From an uncultured Paracoccaceae bacterium (GTDB lineage Bacteria > Pseudomonadota > Alphaproteobacteria > Rhodobacterales > Rhodobacteraceae), in assembly GCA_937132145.1 (NCBI GenBank), contig CAKZNY010000232.1, positions 1 to 11,680 on the forward strand: DNA of 11,680 nucleotides, given 5' to 3'. Shown one piece after another: positions 1 through 7,568 of this stretch. Under the pieces are notes generated by a model. That model had not been told where the DNA came from. It saw nothing but the letters and a program-made list of their open reading frames with translations, and did not search any database. A program made the position numbers and the translations under genes. How positions within the stretch are numbered: the first letter of the stretch is position 1; every line of letters begins with the position of its first letter.

Positions 1-137
1 ATGCCTCGATCGTAAAATGAAATCTGGTTTTGGGTGCGGTTCTCTATCGCCTTAAAAATTTTGTAAACGTTTGTGTCGATGGAGGTGCCGCCCTCTTGGC
101 CGGTGCCATCCGAAAATAATACAATGTTTTTGGGCAT
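1..137 (-). CDS. DUF2235 (T6SS phospholipase-like) hydrolase, N-terminal fragment
   Basis: The reverse strand starts at an ATG at 137-135, preceded by a good ribosome binding site (CAGGAGA, complement near 142-149). It reads MPKNIVLFSDGTGQEGGT, then TNVYKIFKAIE, then QISFYDRG, and runs off the window. A hydrophobic strand ending in SDGTG, a following TNVxK, and a QxxFYDxG segment are the opening motifs of DUF2235. This alpha/beta-hydrolase-like family includes the Tle1-type lipases secreted by type VI systems. Only 45 residues are visible, so the catalytic Ser-Asp-His set cannot be checked and nothing shows whether this copy is secreted or a cytoplasmic housekeeping member. It diverges from rplU and has its own AT-rich promoter. 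The family call is fairly safe; the biological role is unknown. Confidence 0.75.
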   Translation of the reverse strand, partial: MPKNIVLFSDGTGQEGGTSIDTNVYKIFKAIENRTQNQISFYDRG

Positions 138-159
138 TATATTCTCCTGAAATAAAATT

Positions 160-181
160 GTTATATTGACAATAATATAAC
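160..181. repeat. Perfect 8-bp inverted repeat, candidate operator
   Basis: GTTATATT at 160-167 and AATATAAC at 174-181 are perfect reverse complements separated by 6 nt. The dyad covers the predicted -10 element and start point of the minus-strand promoter, where a dimeric repressor would block transcription. An AT-rich dyad can also arise by chance in a low-GC intergenic stretch. No regulator gene is visible in the window. Confidence 0.45.
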
Positions 182-200
182 TTTTGTAGAAATTCTTCAA
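172..200 (-). promoter_or_regulatory. Sigma-70-like promoter for the DUF2235 gene
   Basis: On the minus strand there is a -35 element TTGAAG (complement of 195-200), a 17-nt spacer, and a -10 element TATTAT (complement of 172-177, five of six matches to consensus). Transcription would start near 165, about 28 nt before the start codon. The surrounding DNA is AT-rich compared with the coding regions. This is a motif-based prediction only. Confidence 0.5.
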
Positions 201-223
201 CTCGGGTATGGCGTCGGTTATAT

Positions 224-243
224 CTCGCGCGGATGAACGCGAG
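224..243. repeat. 6-bp GC-rich inverted repeat between the divergent promoters
   Basis: CTCGCG (224-229) and CGCGAG (238-243) are perfect inverted repeats around an 8-nt spacer. They lie 5 bp upstream of the rplU -35 box, between the two divergent promoters. The dyad could be a protein-binding site for rplU control, but it is short and may be coincidental. Confidence 0.25.
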
Positions 244-248
244 TGATG

Positions 249-277
249 TTGACATATCCTCGTATCTATTGGATAAC
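249..277 (+). promoter_or_regulatory. Strong sigma-70 promoter for rplU-rpmA
   Basis: A consensus -35 box TTGACA (249-254) is followed by an exact 17-nt spacer and a -10 box GATAAC (272-277, four of six matches). Transcription is expected near 284, giving an rplU leader of about 130 nt. A strong vegetative promoter fits a ribosomal-protein operon. The perfect -35 box and spacer make this the best promoter in the window. Confidence 0.7.
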
Positions 278-302
278 GCGCGCTTGTTGCAGGAGGGTTC
301 CT

Positions 303-431
303 GTGGCTTATCTATGCAATTGTCCCAAGCGGGGCACGCAGTCCGAGGTGCAGATGATCTGCAAAACGCCGCGCACGCGGGACCACACGACGCGAATGAA
401 TAAAGGAATGCGCGTATGTTCGCGGTTATAA
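303..431 (+). CDS. Candidate leader peptide upstream of and overlapping rplU
   Basis: A perfect AGGAGG (291-296) lies 6 nt before a GTG at 303, the spacing of an efficient translation start. It is only about 20 nt from the predicted transcription start. The frame runs 42 codons to TAA at 429-431 and ends 16 nt inside rplU in a different frame. The peptide would begin [11 protein letters not shown]. It is basic (nine Lys/Arg) and has four Cys at positions 5, 7, 20 and 39. I do not recognise it. It could be a regulatory uORF whose translation tunes rplU, a small basic protein, or a chance ORF behind a chance Shine-Dalgarno. No terminator or anti-Shine-Dalgarno partner was found that would settle this. 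Confidence 0.35.
   Translation: MAYLCNCPKRGTQSEVQMICKTPRTRDHTTRMNKGMRVCSRL
350..380 (+). promoter_or_regulatory. rplU: Two small hairpins in the rplU leader
   Basis: Hairpin one pairs GCAGA (350-354) with TCTGC (358-362) around a 3-nt loop. Hairpin two pairs CCGC (369-372) with GCGG (377-380) around GCAC. They lie 23-53 nt upstream of the rplU Shine-Dalgarno (AAGGAA, 403-408) and inside the candidate leader-peptide frame. Ribosomal-protein operons often have structured leaders, but these stems match no leader family known to me and could be incidental. Confidence 0.25.
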
Positions 432-1087
432 AAACTGGTGGCAAGCAGTATAAAGTTGCTACAGGCGATATTTTTAAGGTTGAAAAACTGGCTGCCGACG
501 CTGGCGAGACAATTCAGTTCAACGAGGTCCTTATGCTGGGCGGCGACACGATTACGGTCGGTGCGCCAATGGTTGAAGGCGCTGGTGTTCAGGCTGAAGT
601 TCTGGACCAGATGAAGGGCAAGAAGACAATTCACTTTGTGAAACGTCGCCGGAAACACTCGTCCCAACGTAAAAAAGGCCACCGTCAACAACTGACAGTG
701 ATCAAGATCACAGACATTCTGGTTAAAGGCGCCGAGAAATCTGGCGTTAAAGCTGCGGTTGGTGCTGGTTCGGTTAGCGCGGCTGTTGCTGCGGTTGCAA
801 AACCTGCGGCCAAAGTAGCTGCGAAACCTAAAGCGGCGGCGAAGCCTGCTGCCAAGCCTAACGCGGCCCCTAAAGTTGCTGCCGGTGCGGACGATCTGAA
901 AAAACTGTCTGGCGTTGGTCCGGCACTCGAGAAGAAACTTCTCGCCGGTGACGTAACCAGCTTTGCACAGATTGCTGGTTGGTCCGAAGCCGATGTTGCC
1001 AAATTTGACGAAGCACTTTCGCTCAAAGGCAAGATCGACAAAGAAGGCTGGATCGAACAGGCGAAAACATTCGCTTCTGAAGCTTAA
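416..1087 (+). CDS. rplU: 50S ribosomal protein L21 with C-terminal helix-hairpin-helix extension
   Basis: L21 binds 23S rRNA in the large ribosomal subunit. Residues 1-103 are the normal bacterial L21 fold, opening [14 protein letters not shown] and including the basic [16 protein letters not shown] segment that contacts rRNA. Most bacterial L21 proteins end near residue 103, but this one is 223 aa. It continues with an Ala/Lys/Pro-rich low-complexity linker (about 107-157) and a compact module at 158-223 with a helix-hairpin-helix core ([12 protein letters not shown]) and a [12 protein letters not shown] tail. Similar modules occur at the C-termini of alphaproteobacterial L21 and of some NuoE subunits. 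The ATG at 416 follows AAGGAA with 7-nt spacing. It is first in an operon with rpmA, 12 nt downstream. Confidence 0.97.
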   Translation: MFAVIKTGGKQYKVATGDIFKVEKLAADAGETIQFNEVLMLGGDTITVGAPMVEGAGVQAEVLDQMKGKKTIHFVKRRRKHSSQRKKGHRQQLTVIKITDILVKGAEKSGVKAAVGAGSVSAAVAAVAKPAAKVAAKPKAAAKPAAKPNAAPKVAAGADDLKKLSGVGPALEKKLLAGDVTSFAQIAGWSEADVAKFDEALSLKGKIDKEGWIEQAKTFASEA

Positions 1088-1099
1088 GGAGAATACGAC

Positions 1100-1369
1100 A
1101 TGGCACATAAAAAAGCAGGCGGCTCAACCCGCAATGGTCGCGACTCCGCCGGGCGTCGTCTTGGTATCAAAAAATACGGCGGCGAGCTGGTAATCCCCGG
1201 TAACATCATTTGCCGTCAACGCGGCACCAAATGGTATCCGGGCACTGGCGTTGGCATGGGCAAAGATCACACGATTTTCGCCGTGCTTGAGGGCAATGTA
1301 TTTTTCAAGAAAGGCTTTAAGGGTCGTACCTTTATTTCCGTTCTTCCAGTCGCCGAGGCTGCAGAATAA
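1100..1369 (+). CDS. rpmA: 50S ribosomal protein L27
   Basis: L27 sits near the peptidyl-transferase centre and helps position tRNA; its N-terminal tail reaches toward the active site. The 89-aa product opens [22 protein letters not shown], and [22 protein letters not shown] is the family core. The length is normal for proteobacteria. There is no extra N-terminal leader of the type that Firmicutes process. The Shine-Dalgarno AAGGAGA (1086-1092) overlaps the rplU stop codon, so the two genes are translationally linked. The gene is followed by an intrinsic terminator. Confidence 0.98.
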   Translation: MAHKKAGGSTRNGRDSAGRRLGIKKYGGELVIPGNIICRQRGTKWYPGTGVGMGKDHTIFAVLEGNVFFKKGFKGRTFISVLPVAEAAE

Positions 1370-1397
1370 CCGAACCCTCGGTATGAAAAACTTATGA

Positions 1398-1434
1398 GGG
1401 GCTCGGTGGAAACACCGGGCCCTTTTTCTATTTT
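1398..1434 (+). terminator. Rho-independent terminator after rpmA
   Basis: A 10-bp stem pairs 1399-1408 with 1413-1422 (one G-T wobble) around a GAAA tetraloop and is followed by TTTTTCTATTTT. This is a textbook intrinsic terminator closing the rplU-rpmA operon. Its T-tract ends only two bases before the GGAGG of the next gene. The downstream operon therefore depends on readthrough or on a promoter overlapping this hairpin. An alternative pairing of 1370-1379 with 1396-1406 would disrupt the 5' arm. Confidence 0.85.
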
Positions 1435-1446
1435 ACGGAGGCAACA

Positions 1447-2043
1447 ATGGGTGTCGAAGTATTAGGCTATCTGATTTTCGCAGCCGCGATGGTTGGAACG
1501 CCCGGACCGGCGAATATGGTCCTGCTGTCGGCAGGGGCACGTTTCGGCTTGCGCCGCGCCTTGCCATTCGTTGGCGGAGTTTTGCTGGGCAAACAGCTTA
1601 TCATCTGGCCAATCGGTTTTGGCTTGATGGAGATGGCAGGCCGCGCACCAATGGTGTTCGTGGTGCTCAAATGGGTGTCGGTTGTCTATATCCTCTGGCT
1701 GGCGTGGCGCATTGCGGGTAGCCGCATTAACGCGACAAAGCAGACCAAAATACCGGGGTTTCTTGCGGGGTTGATCGTGCACCCGTTAAACCCGAAAGCC
1801 TGGGCAATGGTCACCGTTGGCTTCACCAGTTTCGTCGCCGATGGAACACCTACGTTTACTGCGACAGCAACGATTGCGCTGATACTAATGTCGGTACAAC
1901 TCGTGTTGCACCCGTTATGGACGTTGGGCGGGCAGGCGATAGCGGCGCGGATGGCTGGGCAGAAGTCCGAGAAATATCTGATGTGGACGCTGGCGGCATT
2001 GACCGTCGCCTCTGTTTTACTTGTGCTGGCGAAGGGGGGCTGA
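1447..2043 (+). CDS. LysE/RhtB-family amino-acid exporter
   Basis: This is a 198-aa inner-membrane protein with about six hydrophobic segments (roughly 4-24, 39-60, 67-88, 104-128, 137-160, 176-196). The TPGPAN motif at 18-23, the following GARFGLRRALPFVGG stretch, and the LNPKAWAM motif at 114-121 are hallmarks of the LysE/RhtB family, which exports amino acids such as lysine, threonine or homoserine, or their analogues. The sequence does not fix the substrate. The start follows GGAGG with 5-nt spacing and sits directly beyond the rpmA terminator. The next gene begins 1 nt after its stop codon, so it is the first gene of the compact obgE-proBA operon. Confidence 0.88.
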   Translation: MGVEVLGYLIFAAAMVGTPGPANMVLLSAGARFGLRRALPFVGGVLLGKQLIIWPIGFGLMEMAGRAPMVFVVLKWVSVVYILWLAWRIAGSRINATKQTKIPGFLAGLIVHPLNPKAWAMVTVGFTSFVADGTPTFTATATIALILMSVQLVLHPLWTLGGQAIAARMAGQKSEKYLMWTLAALTVASVLLVLAKGG

Positions 2044-2044
2044 G

Positions 2045-2578
2045 ATGACTGTTGAACGACTAATTCCGCCCGTCCTGAAAACCGCGCGGCTGGTGCTTCG
2101 GCCCTTGCAGGATAGCGATGCTGGATTGATCAAATTGTATGTGGGGGATGAGCGCGTGGCGTTGAACCTCGCGGTTGTGCCCCACCCCTATCCTGACGGT
2201 GCTGCCGAGGCGTATATCGAGCGCTCGCGCAGCCCGGACGGGGATGAAATCCCGTGGGTGATGGCGCTGAACGGCGAGCTGATCGGCGTGATCTCGATTT
2301 CGCCTAAAGACACGGGGCGCGGCAATATCGGCTATTGGCTGGCACCGCAATTCTGGGGGGCGGGGTTTACGCCCGAGGCCTTGGAGACGGTGGTGAAATA
2401 CGCCCGCACCAGCGGCATTAAAGGGCTGGACGCGGGGGTGCACCAAGGGAATCACGGCTCGGCGCGGGTTTTGATCAAGGAGGGGTTCGAGTATTGCGGA
2501 GACAGCGAAACCCACTCCATCCCGCGCGGTGGCATGGTGCAGTCTTGGGACTATAAGCTGGATTTCGGTGATGGATAA
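2045..2578 (+). CDS. GNAT-family N-acetyltransferase (RimJ/RimL type)
   Basis: The 177-aa protein opens with a TARLVLRPLQDSDAG strand-helix typical of RimJ/RimL-like acetyltransferases, which move acetyl from acetyl-CoA to an amine. The acetyl-CoA binding motif A is IGYWLAPQFWGAGFTPEALE (about 95-114), and the VHQGNHGSARVLIKEGFE stretch (132-149) is motif B. The ATG at 2045 was chosen because homologues start just before the RLVLRPL strand and a purine-rich GAAGGGGGG lies upstream. An ATG at 2021 in the same frame would add eight unconserved residues inside the exporter gene. The 1-nt gap after the exporter implies coupled translation. The substrate is unknown. Confidence 0.88.
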   Translation: MTVERLIPPVLKTARLVLRPLQDSDAGLIKLYVGDERVALNLAVVPHPYPDGAAEAYIERSRSPDGDEIPWVMALNGELIGVISISPKDTGRGNIGYWLAPQFWGAGFTPEALETVVKYARTSGIKGLDAGVHQGNHGSARVLIKEGFEYCGDSETHSIPRGGMVQSWDYKLDFGDG

Positions 2579-3078
2579 CCTGCGGTTAAGAAAATTTCGG
2601 AAGGATGATTTTGAGGCGTTTCATGCAATCGTTTCGGATTACGGGGTCGTGAAAATGCTGGGCAGTTGGCCGCATCCCGCTGACCCTGAATTCACGCGCA
2701 AGCGGATGTTTTCCAAGCAGGCGAGCTTGGTCTCGGCTATTGAATATGACGGGCAACTGGTGGGCAGCGTCGGTGGCATTGACGGCGGAATCGGCTACTT
2801 GGTGAAACCATCTCTCTGGGGCCGAGGGATTGCGACTTGGGCTGTCGGGCAAAAGGTGGGCGAGATGTTTCGTGGCAGTACGCAGGATAATATCACGACA
2901 TATGTCTGGAACGACAACCTTGCCTCGGTCGTGGTTTTGCGCAAACACGGGTTTATAGAAACGCGCCAGTTGAAGAACACAAGCAAGGCGCGAGGCTGCG
3001 AGGTTGATAGCACGGAGTATGTGCTAACACGAGCAGCTTGGGCCGCAGCACAACCGTTGCACATTGGGCGTCGCCGCG

Positions 3079-3086
<8 letters not shown>
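2571..3086 (+). CDS. Second GNAT-family N-acetyltransferase
   Basis: The 171-aa protein begins MDNLRLRKFRKDDFEAF, the usual first strand and helix of a GNAT domain. Motif A is IGYLVKPSLWGRGIATWAV (74-92), with the R-G-x-A pyrophosphate-binding turn. NLASVVVLRKHGF (116-128) is motif B. The start overlaps the preceding acetyltransferase by 8 nt, and no clear Shine-Dalgarno is visible, so it probably relies on translational coupling. A start at 2529 would add 14 unconserved residues. The two neighbours are only distantly similar, so any duplication is old. The Arg-rich C-terminal tail (HIGRRRDV) overlaps the next small ORF. The substrate is unknown. Confidence 0.85.
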
Positions 3087-5374
<2,288 letters not shown>

Positions 5375-5380
5375 GGGATT

Positions 5381-6634
5381 ATGGACGTTAAGGAAATCAT
5401 GGCCGATATCGGCGCGAAGGCCAAAGCGGCAAGTGCGCAACTGGCGTTTGCCTCTGCGGATAGCAAACGTGTGGCGCTAAACGGGGCTGCGGATGCGGTC
5501 TGGGCGCGTCGGGCCGAGATTATTGCGGCCAACGTCAAGGATATGGAATTTGGCCGCAACAAAGGGTTGTCGGACGCGATGATGGACCGGCTGATGCTGG
5601 ACGAGGGGCGCATTCAGGGCATCGTTGACGGTTTGCGCGCGGTCGCGGAACTGCCTGATCCTGTGGGGGTTGTGACGGCTGATTGGGATATGCCATCGGG
5701 CCTGAATATCCGCCGTATCCGCACCCCCTTGGGCGTGATTGGCGTGATTTACGAGAGCCGCCCGAATGTTACAGCGGACGCTGGCGGGCTGTGCTTGAAG
5801 GCAGGTAATGCCGCGATTTTACGCGGCGGGTCCGAGAGTTTTCACAGCTCCACCGTTATTCATTCCTGTCTGGTTGACGGCTTGAAAGCGGCTGGCTTGC
5901 CCGAGGATTCCATTCAACTAGTGCCTACCCGTGACCGCGCTGCCGTTAGCGAAATGTTAACGATGACGGGGTATATCGACGTGATTGTTCCACGTGGTGG
6001 CAAAGGTTTGGTCGGCTTGGTGCAGCGAGAGGCGCGGGTGCCTGTGTTTGCGCATCTGGAAGGCATTGTGCATGTCTATGTGGACGTTGATGCGGATGTT
6101 GCGAAGGCGCGTGCGGTTATTATGAATGCCAAGACACGGCGAACAGGGATTTGCGGTGCGGCGGAGTGCTTGCTGATTGATCGCGCTTTCTACGCCGCCC
6201 ACGGTGCGCCGTTTGTTGAAGATTTGGTTAACGCTGGCGTCGAAGTGCGCGTGGGTGAGGGCTTGCAGCATATCGCGGGCACTATTCCGGCAACAGCGGA
6301 TGATTGGGGGAATGAGTATCTGGATATGATCATCGCCGTGAAGTTGGTCGATGGTATTGACGGCGCAATCGCGCATATCGGCGAGTTTAGCTCGAACCAT
6401 ACGGACGCAATTCTGACGGAAAACGATGCGACTGCGGATCGGTTCTTCCAGCGGGTTGATAGCGCGATCCTGATGCGCAACGCCTCGACACAATTCGCGG
6501 ATGGCGGCGAGTTTGGCATGGGGGCCGAGATTGGCATCGCTACAGGCAAGATGCACGCGCGTGGCCCGGTCGGCGCGGAACAGTTAACCAGTTTTAAATA
6601 TCTGGTGGTTGGTGACGGAACAACGCGGCCTTAA
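5381..6634 (+). CDS. proA: Gamma-glutamyl phosphate reductase
   Basis: It reduces gamma-glutamyl phosphate to glutamate 5-semialdehyde with NADPH, the second step of proline synthesis. The product is unstable and reactive, and ProB/ProA are thought to work as a complex. The 417-aa length is standard. Family signatures include [13 protein letters not shown] (122-134), [14 protein letters not shown] (139-152), PRGGKGLV (204-211) and [19 protein letters not shown] (249-267), with the catalytic Cys at 258. The start lies 6 nt after the proB stop with GAGGG overlapping that stop, so the two are co-translated. It is the last gene of the operon and is followed by a hairpin. Confidence 0.97.
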   Translation: MDVKEIMADIGAKAKAASAQLAFASADSKRVALNGAADAVWARRAEIIAANVKDMEFGRNKGLSDAMMDRLMLDEGRIQGIVDGLRAVAELPDPVGVVTADWDMPSGLNIRRIRTPLGVIGVIYESRPNVTADAGGLCLKAGNAAILRGGSESFHSSTVIHSCLVDGLKAAGLPEDSIQLVPTRDRAAVSEMLTMTGYIDVIVPRGGKGLVGLVQREARVPVFAHLEGIVHVYVDVDADVAKARAVIMNAKTRRTGICGAAECLLIDRAFYAAHGAPFVEDLVNAGVEVRVGEGLQHIAGTIPATADDWGNEYLDMIIAVKLVDGIDGAIAHIGEFSSNHTDAILTENDATADRFFQRVDSAILMRNASTQFADGGEFGMGAEIGIATGKMHARGPVGAEQLTSFKYLVVGDGTTRP

Positions 6635-6660
6635 AACGACAAAATCCGCCGAAAGGCGGG
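6635..6660 (-). terminator. Intrinsic terminator for the minus-strand peptidase gene
   Basis: CCGCC (6646-6650) pairs with GGCGG (6655-6659) around a GAAA loop, or TTTC on the minus strand. Read on the minus strand the stem is followed by ATTTTGTCGTTTT, a fair T-tract, so it best serves the gene ending at 6686. On the plus strand the following bases (GCCGTCATT) are not T-rich. It would therefore be a weak terminator for proA, though the stem may still protect the transcript end. It sits between two converging genes. Confidence 0.6.
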
Positions 6661-6685
6661 CCGTCATTCTCGGATTAACGTTTTA

Positions 6686-7255
6686 TTAACCGTTCCAGCT
6701 ACGAATAGGGCCACTATCCATATGCACGAAATTCGAGCCGTTGTACTTGCCAACTCCGCCCGACTTGCAAGCTTTGCCAGCTGCCGTCAATTGCGCGACG
6801 CTGCGGGATTTCAAGCGCACGTCTGCGGCCATCCCCTTGATGTGAAAGGAATTTGACGCAACACTGCGGTTGCCTCTACGCAACATCGCGTTTGTTTTGG
6901 CGCTGCGATAACCGGAGAGCAGCGTGAAAGGCTCGGTCGTTTCCAGCAAACGATGGGATGCTGAGAGGATGTCAATGTTGCGACGGTCATAGTCGATGAC
7001 CTCGTCGCGGCGCCAGTCGCGCATAAAGTAGCTGATTTCGCTTAGGGCCGGATTGATATACTCGCCCTCGATCCAGTAGATTGTGTCGATAGTTTCACCG
7101 GTACGCTGGTTGCGCATGCTGATCCGCCGCACGTCGCCCGCGCTGTGTAAAAAGCCCGCAACATTGGCGTAAACCGGAGTTGCTGAAATGACTGCGACAC
7201 CTGCGAACGCACCCAAAAGCCGCCGTCGCGATGTTTTTACAGCGTTAAATTTCAT
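6686..7255 (-). CDS. Tat-exported DUF882/MepK-like peptidoglycan peptidase (M15 family)
   Basis: The 189-aa protein is a predicted periplasmic zinc peptidase of the DUF882/YcbK group; E. coli MepK (YcbK) cuts 3-3 cross-links in peptidoglycan. The N-terminus has a Tat-like motif SRRRLLG (9-15), a hydrophobic stretch, and a PVYA cleavage site after residue 30. Zinc ligands fit SFHIKGMAADV (His138, Asp145) and FVHMDSG (His178), and LLSGYRS (112-118) is the conserved strand before them. The ATG at 7255 is preferred: GAGG lies 9 nt upstream and the Tat motif is then correctly placed. An ATG at 7297 lacks a ribosome binding site. It is divergent from an L,D-transpeptidase gene, the likely functional partner. 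Confidence 0.88.
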   Translation of the reverse strand: MKFNAVKTSRRRLLGAFAGVAVISATPVYANVAGFLHSAGDVRRISMRNQRTGETIDTIYWIEGEYINPALSEISYFMRDWRRDEVIDYDRRNIDILSASHRLLETTEPFTLLSGYRSAKTNAMLRRGNRSVASNSFHIKGMAADVRLKSRSVAQLTAAGKACKSGGVGKYNGSNFVHMDSGPIRSWNG

Positions 7256-7568
7256 AGTAGACTGCCTCGTCTCAATTTTTGATCGTTTGCCGACCATATT
7301 TTATGTCTGCTTAACTTTATACATATATGACACAAAACGACTCACAGGCCAAGTGGCAGTTTCGCCCTATTTTTATGGCAAGCAAAAATCCGCGCGCCTG
7401 ACGAAACTGTGAACAACATTCGGTTGGTGTTGTTATGTACTACTGGTATGTACCTTTTATCCCACAACGGGGGGCATTCTGCGGAAAAAGCGGAATTCCT
7501 CTCGATATAGTCCTGATGTCCGTGTAGTAGCGTCGAAGCAAGTTTTTTTAAGTGTTTTAGAGGCAACA
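7256..7568. other. Divergent intergenic region between the two peptidoglycan genes
   Basis: This 313-bp gap must hold the control elements for both genes but shows no convincing sigma-70 promoter in either direction. A direct repeat TATGTAC (7434-7440 and 7447-7453, period 13) includes a GGTA-TG-TACC dyad at 7445-7454. A hairpin pairs 7476-7482 with 7490-7496 in the leader of the plus-strand gene. A TATAGT at 7506-7511 could be a -10 box but lacks a matching -35 box. The stretch is AT-richer than the coding DNA. No RNA gene or credible protein gene was seen. Confidence 0.5.

Noticed and set aside
200..345. Possible tRNA or small RNA gene upstream of rplU
   Set aside because: No T-loop consensus (GGTTCRA) or cloverleaf could be drawn; the region is better explained by the promoter and leader.
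780..890. Repeat array in the rplU linker region
   Set aside because: The repetition is the Ala-Lys-Pro codon pattern of a low-complexity protein linker; there is no regular unit and spacer as in CRISPR or a tandem repeat locus.
308..1108. 266-aa open frame on the minus strand across rplU
   Set aside because: It lies antisense to the unmistakable L21 coding sequence; its residues mirror the Ala/Lys codon bias, with no ribosome binding site or recognisable motif.
2021..2044. Upstream in-frame start for the first acetyltransferase
   Set aside because: It would lie inside the exporter gene and add eight residues before the first conserved strand; the ATG at 2045 has the purine-rich upstream sequence.
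5957..6556. 199-aa minus-strand frame inside proA
   Set aside because: It is antisense to conserved ProA motifs including the catalytic Cys region; no start signal or motif was seen.
7435..7527. 30-aa frame beginning MYYWYVPF upstream of the L,D-transpeptidase
   Set aside because: No Shine-Dalgarno precedes it and it overlaps the repeat and hairpin elements; too short to support as a gene.
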